DNA of 64,000 nucleotides, from positions 248,001 to 312,000 of the forward strand of contig NZ_CP042831.1 in assembly GCF_008000935.1 (NCBI RefSeq), read 5' to 3'. The stretch's first letter is position 1, and every line of letters begins with the position of its first letter. The stretch comes from Flavobacterium alkalisoli. GTDB lineage: Bacteria > Bacteroidota > Bacteroidia > Flavobacteriales > Flavobacteriaceae. Under the pieces are notes generated by a model. That model saw only the letters and a list, made by a program, of their open reading frames with translations. It was not told where the DNA came from and ran no database searches. The position numbers and the translations under genes were made by a program. Of the stretch, positions 18,722 through 28,276 are shown in pieces.

Positions 18722-20101
18722 TTAGTTCATAGTATTTGAAGTATTCTGAGTACCCATGTAATCCTGTACTGTTCTGAAACCGATAAAGCTTCTTGCAGAA
18801 TCCGCATACTCATAATCTCTTGTACTAACCTGAAGGAAGTAAGCAACATCCTTCCATGATCCTCCACGGATTACTTTACGTTGGTTTTGGTGATCTGTTA
18901 CGTTAGGGTTCATTGTAGATACATACTCATAAGATGAAGCATCGTATGAAGAGTCTGTCCACTCAGAAACGTTACCAGCCATATTGTAAAGATTATAATC
19001 GTTTGGATCGTAAGATTTAGCTTCTACAGTGTAAAGTGCACCGTCTGCAGCGTAGTCACCTCTGTTAGGCTTAAAGTTAGCAAGGAAACACCCTCTGTCA
19101 CCTTTAGCATAAGGACCACCCCAAGGGAATGTAGCAGACTCAAGACCACCTCTTGCAGCATACTCCCATTCAGCCTCTGTAGGTAAACGGAAAGAGTTTA
19201 CAAACTGTCTTCCTTTATCTTTTTGGTAAGCATTCTTGTTAAGCGTTCTCCAAGCACAAAATGCTTTTGCCTGTTCCCAGGTAACACCCACTACAGGATA
19301 CTCTCCGTAAGCCTGATGCCAGAAATAATCATTATGCATCGGCTCATTATAAGAATAAGCAAAGTCTTTAATCCATACCGTAGTATCAGGATAAACCTCT
19401 ACCTTCTCTTTTATAAGATATTTACTTCTTTTAGACCTTGAGTTTTTAGACTTATCTTTTGCTGCAGCCTGAATATCCATCCACGAATAAGCAAACACAA
19501 GCTTAGATACATCAATAGTCCTTAAACCATTGTATGATTCAGAAGCCGGCAGGTACATAGAGTCCATAACTTCCACATAATACTCATCTGGGTATTTTTG
19601 CGGATCGTCGATAAGCTTAACTTTATGGTTAAGTTTTCTACCAGCAAACGGATCATCATCAGTACCCATGCTATAATAATTATCATACATATACTGATCG
19701 TAAGGAGATTTCTCTTCTGTAGACTGATCTAAAAACGCATACTCGCCAATACCACCACTACCAGGTGTCTGACCCATTTCTTCTGCCAAAATAGCAAGTC
19801 TTGTTCTGATAGTAGAATCTTTAACCCATTCTACAAACTGACGGTATTCACTATTGGTAATCTCTGTTTCATCCATGTAAAACGAACGAACAGTTACAGT
19901 CTTAGTAGGAGCATCCTGTACATTAGCCAAATCGTCGTCCGATTTACCCATAATGTAAGCACCTCCAGGAACCAAAGTCATACCATACGGCTTTTCAGGC
20001 CTCCACTTTTTTCCTCTAACACCTACTAGCTCTCCGCGGTCGCTAGAACCACAGCTAATTAAAAATGATAAAGTTGCTGTTAATGCAATGAACTTCTTCA
20101 T
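18722..20101 (-). CDS. gldK: T9SS/gliding lipoprotein GldK
   Basis: 459 residues. Signal peptide with lipobox LISC (Cys17), then an FGE-sulfatase-like domain: PGGAYIMGKSDDD, FYMDETEITNSEYRQF, PVVGVTWEQAKAFCAWR, RLPTEAEWEYAARGG, YNMAGNVSEWTDSSYD and VIRGGSWKD. GldK forms the outer-membrane-associated periplasmic ring with GldN. First gene of the operon; its upstream 160 bases are AT-rich and hold the probable promoter, although I see no exact TAnnTTTG there. Confidence 0.96.
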   Translation of the reverse strand: MKKFIALTATLSFLISCGSSDRGELVGVRGKKWRPEKPYGMTLVPGGAYIMGKSDDDLANVQDAPTKTVTVRSFYMDETEITNSEYRQFVEWVKDSTIRTRLAILAEEMGQTPGSGGIGEYAFLDQSTEEKSPYDQYMYDNYYSMGTDDDPFAGRKLNHKVKLIDDPQKYPDEYYVEVMDSMYLPASESYNGLRTIDVSKLVFAYSWMDIQAAAKDKSKNSRSKRSKYLIKEKVEVYPDTTVWIKDFAYSYNEPMHNDYFWHQAYGEYPVVGVTWEQAKAFCAWRTLNKNAYQKDKGRQFVNSFRLPTEAEWEYAARGGLESATFPWGGPYAKGDRGCFLANFKPNRGDYAADGALYTVEAKSYDPNDYNLYNMAGNVSEWTDSSYDASSYEYVSTMNPNVTDHQNQRKVIRGGSWKDVAYFLQVSTRDYEYADSARSFIGFRTVQDYMGTQNTSNTMN

Positions 20102-20263
20102 ATAAAATTGGGTTATTAATGTAATTCTATTTTTTAAGGGCGTAAACCTATTTATTTATTTTCAAAAAAACAATTTTTTTATTAAAAAAACCTAAACAAA
20201 AAGTAATCTCCCGATAACTTTAAGAAAATATAGAGAATTCTCAGTTATTTTATAACATTACTG

Positions 20264-21415
20264 CTAAATAATGTTTTTTCTCTGAGCCTTCCACCACCTT
20301 TCAGGAATCTCATTGTTACACGCTCCCATATAATCTTCATGCGTACAAGGTAACAACGTATTTCTCTTTAATTTATTGTTAACATGAGACACATGGGGTA
20401 TCTCAATCCACCACCTGTCTGTCCTGTCGCTCTTATAAAAAATCAACTCCTCATCTTCCAGGGGAACTATATATTTAAGGTACTGTTCTTTACTTCCAAA
20501 AGGATACTCATTAGATCTGTAATGATACCCTTCAATAAAATACCAAAGTACCTGAGCTATTAAAACGGACTCCTGCCTGGAATTATTGTGATTAAACACT
20601 CCAAACGAAGTTACCTTATCACTTATCCCTGCGTAGCGTGCTAAAATACAAATTTCTTTTCCATCAAAACCATTTGGGATAAATTTAACATAATTCCCCG
20701 AATCGCTCGATTTTACTGCTGTCATATCAACAGAAACTATATCAGCATCTCTAAAAACAGGTTCGGCTATGGTAGAATTATTACAAATCTCACCTAATCT
20801 GTAAGCGTCAAAATACAATTTTTCAATCAAATCTATTTCTTCTTGCGAGTTATAATAGGTTTGATATCCAATATTACTAAAATTAAAAAGATTATTGGGT
20901 TCTTCTACGATTATTTTAGTCAGATAGGACGAAGCCGTTAAGCCCTCATTTTCAGTACCAAAATCAAATTTACTGTCAATAGACACTAAATTCACCATCT
21001 GTTCAAGCTTGTCATACCCCCTGTATAACGCATAAGTTAAGTCCTGAGACCCTCCTACAACAACAGGAATTATTCTTTTTTTTACAAGTTCGTCTACCAG
21101 ATTTTTTACTACATAGTAAGTATCTTCCGGAGTATCACCTGCAGCAACATCACCTAAATCAACTATATTCATATCCCAGTTACCCGGAAAAAGGCTGTAA
21201 AACTGCCTTCTTACATGATCCAGAGACACATGCTCTTTTCTCTCGTCTACCCCCCTGTTTTCTAAAACCCCTATAAGCGCTATAGCCGCCTTATCAAGAT
21301 CAGGAAAGACTTCAGTTGTATGGATACTGATTTTCCTGCCCAGAGACTGTACAGGAAGCTCACTTACAAACTCCAGTAATTCTATCTCTACAGGTTCTAA
21401 AAAATCAAATACCAT
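20264..21415 (-). CDS. Arginase-fold (formimidoylglutamase-like) protein, metal ligands mostly lost
   Basis: 383 residues. The overall fold pattern is that of ureohydrolases, and close relatives in Flavobacteria are usually called formimidoylglutamase. The three metal motifs are altered, however: GGDHS is GGSQD (121-125), DAHxD is DSKFD (147-151), and SxDxDxxDP reads SVDMTAVKS (228-236) with only Asp230 kept. It is therefore doubtful that it binds two Mn ions or hydrolyses an amidine. The C-terminal ~100 residues are extra (WWIEIPHVSHVNNKL, CTHEDYMGACNNEIPERWW). It sits 3 bases after topA and upstream of gldK on the same strand, which suggests a role beyond histidine catabolism, perhaps with the Gld system (inference). 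Confidence 0.8.
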   Translation of the reverse strand: MVFDFLEPVEIELLEFVSELPVQSLGRKISIHTTEVFPDLDKAAIALIGVLENRGVDERKEHVSLDHVRRQFYSLFPGNWDMNIVDLGDVAAGDTPEDTYYVVKNLVDELVKKRIIPVVVGGSQDLTYALYRGYDKLEQMVNLVSIDSKFDFGTENEGLTASSYLTKIIVEEPNNLFNFSNIGYQTYYNSQEEIDLIEKLYFDAYRLGEICNNSTIAEPVFRDADIVSVDMTAVKSSDSGNYVKFIPNGFDGKEICILARYAGISDKVTSFGVFNHNNSRQESVLIAQVLWYFIEGYHYRSNEYPFGSKEQYLKYIVPLEDEELIFYKSDRTDRWWIEIPHVSHVNNKLKRNTLLPCTHEDYMGACNNEIPERWWKAQRKNII

Positions 21416-21418
21416 ATT

Positions 21419-23914
21419 TTATTTCTTTTTTGTTTTTGCTGTTGTTTTCTTTTTAGCTGCAGTTTTTTTAGCAGGAGCTTTTTCTTCAATCATTGCCTTA
21501 ACCTGCTCAAGCGTAAGCTTAGAGGCATCAACATCTTTATTAAGCTCAATTTTGGTTTTTCCTTTAAGTATAACCGATCTCCCCCAACGGGCTTTCTCTA
21601 CTTTTATACCTTCGTCTTCCCAGTTATGTATAACCTTGTCTTTATCCTTTTGCAGCTTATCCTCTATAAGCTCTGTTATATCAGCCTGAGAAAGGTTATC
21701 AAAATTATACTTTTTGTTCACATTGATAAACATTCCGTTCCATTTAATAAACGGCCCGAAACGCCCTACTCCTTTTTGAACCGGTTCGTTCTTATAAGTA
21801 CCTATAGGAGCATCAGCCTGTTCTTTTTCCGCTATCAGTTTTCCCGCAACATCAAAAGTCACATCCATAGGATCCATACCTTTTGGTAACGAAATAAATG
21901 TTTTTCCAAATCGAACGTAAGGACCAAAACGGCCATTATTTACCTCAACCTCTTCTCCTTTATAAGTACCAAGTGATTTAGGCAGCATGAATAAGCCTAA
22001 AGCTTCTTCAAGAGTAATATTACCAATATTCTGTTCCGGTAAAAGGCTTGCAAACTGTTTCTCTTCATCTTCTGCATCGCCAATTTGAGCCATCGGACCA
22101 AATTTACCCAAACGCACACTTACCTGTTTCCCTGATTCAGGATGAACACCAAGAATACGCTCACCGGACTCCCTGTCTGCATTCTTCTCAACATCCTTAA
22201 CCGTTGGATGAAAATGACTATAAAAATCATTCATCATTTTGGTCCAGTCTTCATTACCCGAAGCAATTTCGTCAAAATCCTGCTCTACTTTAGCGGTAAA
22301 GTTATAATCAAGAATAGTTTCGAAATGACTTACAAGGAAATCATTTACAATCATCCCTATATCGGTAGGCACTAACTTACCTTTATCTGAACCGAAATTT
22401 TCTTTAAGCTGCTGTTCTGCAACAGAACCTTCTTTTAAGGTAAGCTGTGCATATTTTCTTTCCTGCCCTTCAAAACTTCCTTTTTCAACATAATTTCTGC
22501 TGATAATGGTAGAAATGGTAGGCGCATAAGTTGACGGACGACCAATACCAAGTTCTTCTAGTTTCTTAACCAAAGCCGCTTCTGTATAACGGGCAGGCGG
22601 TCTTGAAAAACGTTCGGTTGCCGTAATATAATTATTAGTCAGTTTTTCGTTTAGTCGTAATGCAGGCAGCATACCCTCCTGTTCTACATCCTCATCATCA
22701 TTTCCTTCAAGGTATACTTTTAAGAAACCTTCAAACAGCAACACCTCTCCTGATGCTGCAAAAACTTCTTTATGATTATTAGCATCTATCCTAACATTGG
22801 TACGTTCAAGCTGTGCATCACTCATTTGAGAAGCCACGGTTCTTTTCCATATCAAATCATAAAGCCTTGCCTGATCCCTGTCTAAACTAACCGTATGACG
22901 GGCCATATCTGTAGGACGTATAGCCTCGTGAGCCTCCTGCGCACCTTTACTTTTTGTAGCGTAGTTTCTGGGCCTACTGAATTCCTTACCGTATGATTTT
23001 GTAATTTCTGCCTCGGCAGCTGTCATTGCTTCCTGAGAAAGGTTAACACTATCCGTTCTCATATAAGTAATAAGTCCGGCCTCATACAGGCGCTGTGCCA
23101 GCATCATGGTAACACCTACCGGAAAATACAGCTTTCTTGCCGCTTCCTGCTGTAGTGTAGATGTAGTAAACGGTGCCGCTGGTGATTTTTTTGCCGGTTT
23201 TGTTTCCAAATCCGACACCTTATATATAGAACCTATATTTTTATTAAGGAAATCCTGCGCTTCCTGTTTTGTATTAAAGTTTTTAGGTAGTCTTGCCTTA
23301 AATGCTTTTCCTGCCTCGTTTACAAACTCGGCAGTTATTGAGTAAGAACCCTCTGCCTTAAAGTTTTGTATCTCTCTTTCACGCTCAACAATTAAACGTA
23401 CCGAAACCGATTGTACACGACCGGCAGATAAACCGCTTTTTACTTTTTTCCAAAGTACCGGAGAAAGTTCATAACCTACTAATCGGTCAAGCACCCTTCT
23501 TGCCTGCTGTGCATTTACAAGGTCATAATTAATACCTCTTGGGTTTTCGATAGCCTTTTGTATCGCTGTTTTGGTAATTTCATGAAAAACAATACGCTTG
23601 GTTTTGTTTTTGTCAAGTTTCAGTTCTTCCGCCAAGTGCCATGCAATAGCCTCCCCTTCACGGTCCTCATCACTTGCCAGCCAAACTGTCTCTGCAGATT
23701 TAGAAAGATCCCTGAGTTTTTTTACCAAAGCCCTTTTGTCGGAAGAAACTTCATATTTTGGCTTAAAGCCATTCTCAACATCTACCCCTATCTCTTTAGA
23801 TGGTAAATCGGCTATGTGTCCATAACTCGACTCCACCTGGTAGTCTTTTCCTAAAAATTTTTCAATGGTTTTTGCCTTTGCAGGCGACTCAACAATCACT
23901 AAATTCTTTGCCAT
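21419..23914 (-). CDS. topA: DNA topoisomerase I
   Basis: 831 residues. Relaxes negative supercoils by single-strand cleavage. Seen: Toprim domain with Glu9 and SDEDREGEAIAWHL (Asp82, Asp84), central gate, and active Tyr284 in LITYMRTDS. The C terminus carries several Topo_C_Rpt-like repeats (GRFGPYVRFGKTF, GRFGPFIKWNGMF, ARWGRSVILKGKT) instead of zinc fingers, and ends in a Lys/Ala/Thr-rich DNA-binding tail. The length fits Bacteroidota TopA. First gene of a minus-strand run; the stop is 3 bases from the start of the arginase-like gene, so they are translationally coupled or co-transcribed. Confidence 0.96.
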   Translation of the reverse strand: MAKNLVIVESPAKAKTIEKFLGKDYQVESSYGHIADLPSKEIGVDVENGFKPKYEVSSDKRALVKKLRDLSKSAETVWLASDEDREGEAIAWHLAEELKLDKNKTKRIVFHEITKTAIQKAIENPRGINYDLVNAQQARRVLDRLVGYELSPVLWKKVKSGLSAGRVQSVSVRLIVEREREIQNFKAEGSYSITAEFVNEAGKAFKARLPKNFNTKQEAQDFLNKNIGSIYKVSDLETKPAKKSPAAPFTTSTLQQEAARKLYFPVGVTMMLAQRLYEAGLITYMRTDSVNLSQEAMTAAEAEITKSYGKEFSRPRNYATKSKGAQEAHEAIRPTDMARHTVSLDRDQARLYDLIWKRTVASQMSDAQLERTNVRIDANNHKEVFAASGEVLLFEGFLKVYLEGNDDEDVEQEGMLPALRLNEKLTNNYITATERFSRPPARYTEAALVKKLEELGIGRPSTYAPTISTIISRNYVEKGSFEGQERKYAQLTLKEGSVAEQQLKENFGSDKGKLVPTDIGMIVNDFLVSHFETILDYNFTAKVEQDFDEIASGNEDWTKMMNDFYSHFHPTVKDVEKNADRESGERILGVHPESGKQVSVRLGKFGPMAQIGDAEDEEKQFASLLPEQNIGNITLEEALGLFMLPKSLGTYKGEEVEVNNGRFGPYVRFGKTFISLPKGMDPMDVTFDVAGKLIAEKEQADAPIGTYKNEPVQKGVGRFGPFIKWNGMFINVNKKYNFDNLSQADITELIEDKLQKDKDKVIHNWEDEGIKVEKARWGRSVILKGKTKIELNKDVDASKLTLEQVKAMIEEKAPAKKTAAKKKTTAKTKKK

Positions 23915-24142
23915 ATTTGCTCTCCTTTGTGTCGCAAAAGTATAGGATTTTTTTAAATATTGAATTTTGAAGGTTTCAAATTCACGTTTTTACATCCAAA
24001 AAATATCATAAAAGCAACATAATTGTTTCTAAAAAAAGCTAAAACACCTCATACTGCCGGCATCACAATATTTGTGTTGTTTAAAAAGCTTAACTTTATT
24101 ATCTTTAAGTCTTTACACAAACAATCTGTTAAAAAATAAGCT

Positions 24143-24853
24143 ATGAGAAAACTCAACCTTAAACTTTTATTACCCTATAATTGGGCACATATAAGAAAAA
24201 TTAAAGTTTATGATGATAAAAAGAGACTTCTTACTAAAATAATGCATGGTGAAGAGCCTGAAATTGAAATTCCTGACGACAGCAAACAGGTTATTATAAA
24301 ACTTGATTTCTACAAATCGGTCATTACAATTCCACAAGGGGAAAATCTACACCTTATATTATTTATGGATTTTAGGGATCGCTTCCCTATTAAATATTTT
24401 GACACCCTTAAAAGAAAATGCCTCACCGGAAAATTTGTAACTCAGGAAGAGTTTGAAGATTTCAGTTTAAGTTTTTATGCGAATGCACATAAATGGATAC
24501 ATAAAACAGAAGTAGACAAGGGCTCTTTGTTTTTAGGATTCTTACTATCGGCAGGATTAACGGTTATGAGCGTGGTAGAGCAAAATAATCCGTATCAGGA
24601 TATTATTTTCATGATAGGCCTGGCCAGCTTCTTCTCCTTATTAGCAATACAGATTGAAAACCATAAAATCCTCCTTTATGATTACAAAAGCAGGATGATA
24701 GCCTCAGGCGCCGCTTTTATGTTGGGCAGTATCTTTTTACAATCATCATTCCCTTTAATTGTCTTATTTATACTGTTTAGCCTCACATTTTTATTAAAAT
24801 CCATACATAGCATAGGCCAGTTATACCGCAAAGTAAATTTAGGCAAAGACTAA
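24143..24853 (+). CDS. Unrecognised membrane protein, soluble N-terminal domain plus four helices
   Basis: 236 residues. Residues 1-75 look like a small beta-rich soluble domain (KIKVYDDKKRLLTKIMHGE, EIEIPDDSKQVIIKLDFYK). This is followed by a charged helical part (about 85-125) and four hydrophobic helices (about 130-147, 153-171, 187-203, 205-223). I do not recognise the family. Codon use looks like its neighbours and it has its own upstream region. It lies 74 bases before miaB, which has a promoter of its own in the gap. Confidence 0.7.
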   Translation: MRKLNLKLLLPYNWAHIRKIKVYDDKKRLLTKIMHGEEPEIEIPDDSKQVIIKLDFYKSVITIPQGENLHLILFMDFRDRFPIKYFDTLKRKCLTGKFVTQEEFEDFSLSFYANAHKWIHKTEVDKGSLFLGFLLSAGLTVMSVVEQNNPYQDIIFMIGLASFFSLLAIQIENHKILLYDYKSRMIASGAAFMLGSIFLQSSFPLIVLFILFSLTFLLKSIHSIGQLYRKVNLGKD

Positions 24854-24862
24854 TATGCCAAC

Positions 24863-24895
24863 TTGTCATATTTTACAAATTAAATAGTATCTTTG
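24863..24895 (+). promoter_or_regulatory. miaB: Bacteroidota-type promoter of miaB
   Basis: TTG (24863-24865), 22-base spacer, TATCTTTG (24888-24895). The -7 box matches TAnnTTTG exactly. The spacer is slightly longer than the usual ~19. It starts 33 bases before the miaB ATG. Confidence 0.55.
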
Positions 24896-24927
24896 CCAAT
24901 TCAAAAAAGCACTACAGTAGCGAATTT

Positions 24928-26376
24928 ATGGAAAAGATTATTGAAGAGAACAAACAGGGGCAAAGCCTTGTTTTAGAGCAGAAAGACGGAAACAGCAAAA
25001 AACTCTTTATTGAAAGCTATGGCTGCCAGATGAATTTTTCTGACAGTGAGATTGTTGCATCTATTCTTGCCAATGAAGGTTATAACACCACTCAAAACCT
25101 TGAGGAGGCCGATTTGGTATTGGTTAATACCTGCTCCATTCGTGATAAGGCAGAGCAAACTGTGCGTAAAAGACTTGATCAGTACAACGCTATAAAAAAA
25201 ATAAACCCCGGGATGAAGGTAGGTGTGCTTGGATGTATGGCCGAACGCCTTAAAAGCAAATTCCTGGAGGAAGAAAAAATTGTAGATATGGTTGTAGGCC
25301 CTGATGCCTATAAAGACCTGCCTAATCTTTTAAAAGAGGTTGACGAAGGACGCGATGCCATAAACGTTATCCTGTCTAAAGAGGAAACCTATGGTGATAT
25401 TGCACCTGTTCGCCTTAACAGTAATGGTGTAACTGCTTTTGTTTCCATAACACGCGGTTGTGATAATATGTGTACTTTTTGTGTAGTACCGTTTACACGT
25501 GGCCGCGAAAGAAGCCGTGATCCGCAAAGCATCATGGAAGAGATTACTTCGTTATATGAAAAAGGCTTTAAAGAAGTTACTCTTCTTGGTCAAAACGTAG
25601 ACAGTTACCTATGGTACGGCGGCGGACTTAAGAAAGATTTTGAAAAAGCCAGCGAAATGCAAAAGGCTACTGCGGTAGACTTTGCTCAGCTTTTAGATAT
25701 GGTTGCAAGAACCTTCCCTAAAATGCGTTTCCGTTTCAGCACTTCAAACCCACAGGACATGCACCTTGAGGTAATTGAAGTAATGGCTAAACACCACAAT
25801 ATATGTAAATACATTCACCTGCCTGTACAAAGCGGAAGCACACGTGTACTTGAAGCAATGAATCGTCAGCATACCCGTGAGGAATACATGGAACTTGTAG
25901 ATAATATATACCGCATTATACCTGAAATTTCACTTTCACAGGATATGATAGCCGGTTTCCCAACTGAGACCGAAGAAGACCATCAGGACACGCTAAGCTT
26001 AATGGAACACTGTAAGTACGACTTCGGGTTTATGTTTGCTTATTCTGAGCGTCCGGGAACATTAGCCGCAAGAAAACTGGAAGATGATATACCTGCAGAA
26101 GTTAAAAACCGCCGACTAACGGAAATCATTAACCTGCAGCAAAAAATGGCCCTTGAAAGAACACAGCGTTTTATAGGCCAAACTGTAGAAGTACTTATAG
26201 AAAAAGAATCTAAAAGATCTAACGAACACTGGAGCGGCCGTAACTCACAAAACACCATGGTAGTATTCCCTAAAGAAGGAAAATACAAGCCCGGTGATTT
26301 TGTAAACGTAAAAATTACAGACTGTACGTCTGCAACATTAATTGGTGATGCAGTAGGTTACAGCGAGATGCAGTAG
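24928..26376 (+). CDS. miaB: tRNA-2-methylthio-N6-dimethylallyladenosine synthase MiaB
   Basis: 482 residues. Radical-SAM methylthiotransferase that adds a methylthio group to i6A37 of tRNAs. Seen: N-terminal UPF0004 domain with Cys33, Cys69 and Cys103 for the auxiliary cluster (SYGCQMNFSDSEIV), the radical SAM motif Cys178-xxx-Cys182-xx-Cys185 (RGCDNMCTFCVVP), LPVQSGSTRVLEAMNR, and a C-terminal TRAM domain. A ~15-residue insertion (YGGGLKKDFEKASEMQKA) is typical of the Bacteroidota form. Followed 71 bases later by the sigma-54 activator. Confidence 0.96.
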   Translation: MEKIIEENKQGQSLVLEQKDGNSKKLFIESYGCQMNFSDSEIVASILANEGYNTTQNLEEADLVLVNTCSIRDKAEQTVRKRLDQYNAIKKINPGMKVGVLGCMAERLKSKFLEEEKIVDMVVGPDAYKDLPNLLKEVDEGRDAINVILSKEETYGDIAPVRLNSNGVTAFVSITRGCDNMCTFCVVPFTRGRERSRDPQSIMEEITSLYEKGFKEVTLLGQNVDSYLWYGGGLKKDFEKASEMQKATAVDFAQLLDMVARTFPKMRFRFSTSNPQDMHLEVIEVMAKHHNICKYIHLPVQSGSTRVLEAMNRQHTREEYMELVDNIYRIIPEISLSQDMIAGFPTETEEDHQDTLSLMEHCKYDFGFMFAYSERPGTLAARKLEDDIPAEVKNRRLTEIINLQQKMALERTQRFIGQTVEVLIEKESKRSNEHWSGRNSQNTMVVFPKEGKYKPGDFVNVKITDCTSATLIGDAVGYSEMQ

Positions 26377-26447
26377 TTAAAGCCATAAATTTTATCGGCA
26401 ATTATTAATTATCAAATAATTTGTTCAATTAGTGGCAAACAACAAAG

Positions 26448-27734
26448 ATGGAAAACGTACAAGCCATAAAACAACGATTTGAGATTATAGGGAACGACCC
26501 TAAGCTTAACCGCGCCATAGAAAAAGCCATACAGGTAGCCCCTACCGATATTTCGGTACTTATTACCGGTGAGAGTGGTGTTGGTAAAGAAAATATGCCA
26601 AGAATTATTCATGCCCTGTCGCACAGAAAGCATGGAAAATATATTGCCGTAAACTGCGGTGCAATACCTGAAGGAACTATAGACAGTGAGCTTTTTGGTC
26701 ATGAGAAAGGCGCCTTTACCGGAGCTACCTCAACCCGTGAGGGTTATTTTGAAGTAGCCGACGGAGGAACCATTTTCCTTGATGAAGTAGGCGAATTGCC
26801 GCTTACCACACAGGTCAGGTTACTGCGTGTACTGGAAAACGGCGAGTTTATAAAAGTAGGTTCATCTCAGGTTCAAAAAACAAATGTGCGTATCGTGGCA
26901 GCAACAAACGTTAATATGTTTGAAGCCATTGAAAAAGGAAAATTCAGGGAAGACCTTTATTACCGTTTAAGCACGGTTGAAATTATGCTCCCTCCCCTAC
27001 GCGAGCGCAAGGATGACATTCACCTTCTGTTCAGGAAATTTTCTTCCGATTTTGCACACAAATACAAAATGCCTCCTATAAAGCTTGATGATGATGCGGT
27101 ACAGTTATTGTTACGATATCGCTGGAGCGGAAACATCAGGCAACTTAGAAATATCGCCGAACAAATATCGGTACTGGAAACAACTAGGGAAATATCTCTA
27201 GCCACGCTTCGCTCTTATTTACCGGAAGAAGGTACAAACCTGCCAGCCGTAGTGCGCGATAAAAAACCTGAAAGTGACTTTAGTAACGAAAGGGAAATTT
27301 TATACAAAGTGCTTTTTGATATGAAAAGCGACCTTAATGACCTCAAAAAACTTACTATGGAGCTTATGCAAAACGGCAACACAAGTAAGGTTCAGGAATC
27401 GAATAAAGGATTAATACAAAGAATATACGGAAATCCTGCCGAGGAAAACGGACACAGTTTTGAAGACAGGCCTTCAGCAGTTATCCCAAGTCCGAAAATC
27501 ACTCATGCCGAACCGGTTATTGAACATCACCTTGATGATGAAGACGATGATGATGATAACTACCTTTTTGCCGAAACCGTTGAAGAGGAAGAAACCTTAA
27601 GGCTGGATGAAAAAGAAATTGAACTGATTAAAAAAGCCCTGGAACGCAACAAAGGTAAACGTAAGGCAGCAGCCGATGAACTTGGTATATCCGAAAGGAC
27701 ACTTTACAGAAAAATTAAACAATACGACCTTTAA
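26448..27734 (+). CDS. Sigma-54-dependent transcriptional activator, no receiver domain
   Basis: 428 residues. AAA+ domain from about residue 12: Walker A GESGVGKE (41-48), the sigma-54 contact loop GAFTGAT (88-94), Walker B GGTIFLDEVGEL, R-finger region RFREDLYYRLSTVEI, and IRQLRNIAEQ. An unusually acidic linker (HHLDDEDDDDDN) precedes a C-terminal Fis-type helix-turn-helix (KGKRKAAADELGISERTLYRKIKQY). There is no N-terminal receiver or sensor domain, so it is not a simple response regulator. Probably an RpoN co-activator with unknown input. It is the start of a run with lptE, the TPR-like gene and secG. Confidence 0.92.
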   Translation: MENVQAIKQRFEIIGNDPKLNRAIEKAIQVAPTDISVLITGESGVGKENMPRIIHALSHRKHGKYIAVNCGAIPEGTIDSELFGHEKGAFTGATSTREGYFEVADGGTIFLDEVGELPLTTQVRLLRVLENGEFIKVGSSQVQKTNVRIVAATNVNMFEAIEKGKFREDLYYRLSTVEIMLPPLRERKDDIHLLFRKFSSDFAHKYKMPPIKLDDDAVQLLLRYRWSGNIRQLRNIAEQISVLETTREISLATLRSYLPEEGTNLPAVVRDKKPESDFSNEREILYKVLFDMKSDLNDLKKLTMELMQNGNTSKVQESNKGLIQRIYGNPAEENGHSFEDRPSAVIPSPKITHAEPVIEHHLDDEDDDDDNYLFAETVEEEETLRLDEKEIELIKKALERNKGKRKAAADELGISERTLYRKIKQYDL

Positions 27735-27747
27735 TCATAAAAGGATA

Positions 27748-28254
27748 ATGAGATATTTTAAAATATTACTGGTTTTTATTTTAGCCCTAACCCTGCACGG
27801 CTGCAAGTATTATAACTTTACAGGAAGATCTGGCAGCATAAATGCCAAGACTTTTCAGGTAAATTATTTTCAGAATAATGCTGAAGTTGTTGAACCGGGT
27901 ATTGAACTGACTTTTACCAGAAGACTACAGGATCTGATACAAAATCAGACTAACCTTACCCTAACTAATGCAGGTGGTGACCTTGTTTATGAAGGTGAGA
28001 TTACACAATATCGCATATCGCCCATGACAGCTACTGCCGATCAGCGTGCAGCTCAAAACAGGCTTAGTATTACTATAAATGTAAGGTTTACAAATAAGAA
28101 TAACGAAGACGACGATTTTGAAAAGCCTTTCAGTTTTTTCTATGATTATAGTGGTGATGCCCTTCCTACAGGATCGGTACTAAATGCAGCTTTAGATGAA
28201 ATTTTTGAAAGGATAACCCAGGACATCTTTAACGAGTCGCTGGCTAAATGGTAA
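27748..28254 (+). CDS. lptE: LptE family lipoprotein (LPS assembly)
   Basis: 168 residues from the ATG at 27748; the open frame extends further upstream into the preceding gene, but the signal peptide starts here (MRYFKILLVFILALTLHGC). Lipobox LHGC. The pattern KYYNFTGRSGSINAKTFQVNYFQN...V.PG...TFTRRLQDLIQNQTNL matches the LptE/RlpB-like family of Bacteroidota. LptE plugs the outer-membrane LptD channel for lipopolysaccharide export. 13 bases separate it from the sigma-54 activator, and 22 from the next gene. Confidence 0.87.
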   Translation: MRYFKILLVFILALTLHGCKYYNFTGRSGSINAKTFQVNYFQNNAEVVEPGIELTFTRRLQDLIQNQTNLTLTNAGGDLVYEGEITQYRISPMTATADQRAAQNRLSITINVRFTNKNNEDDDFEKPFSFFYDYSGDALPTGSVLNAALDEIFERITQDIFNESLAKW

Positions 28255-28276
28255 TTGAGATTAGAGTAAAACAGAA

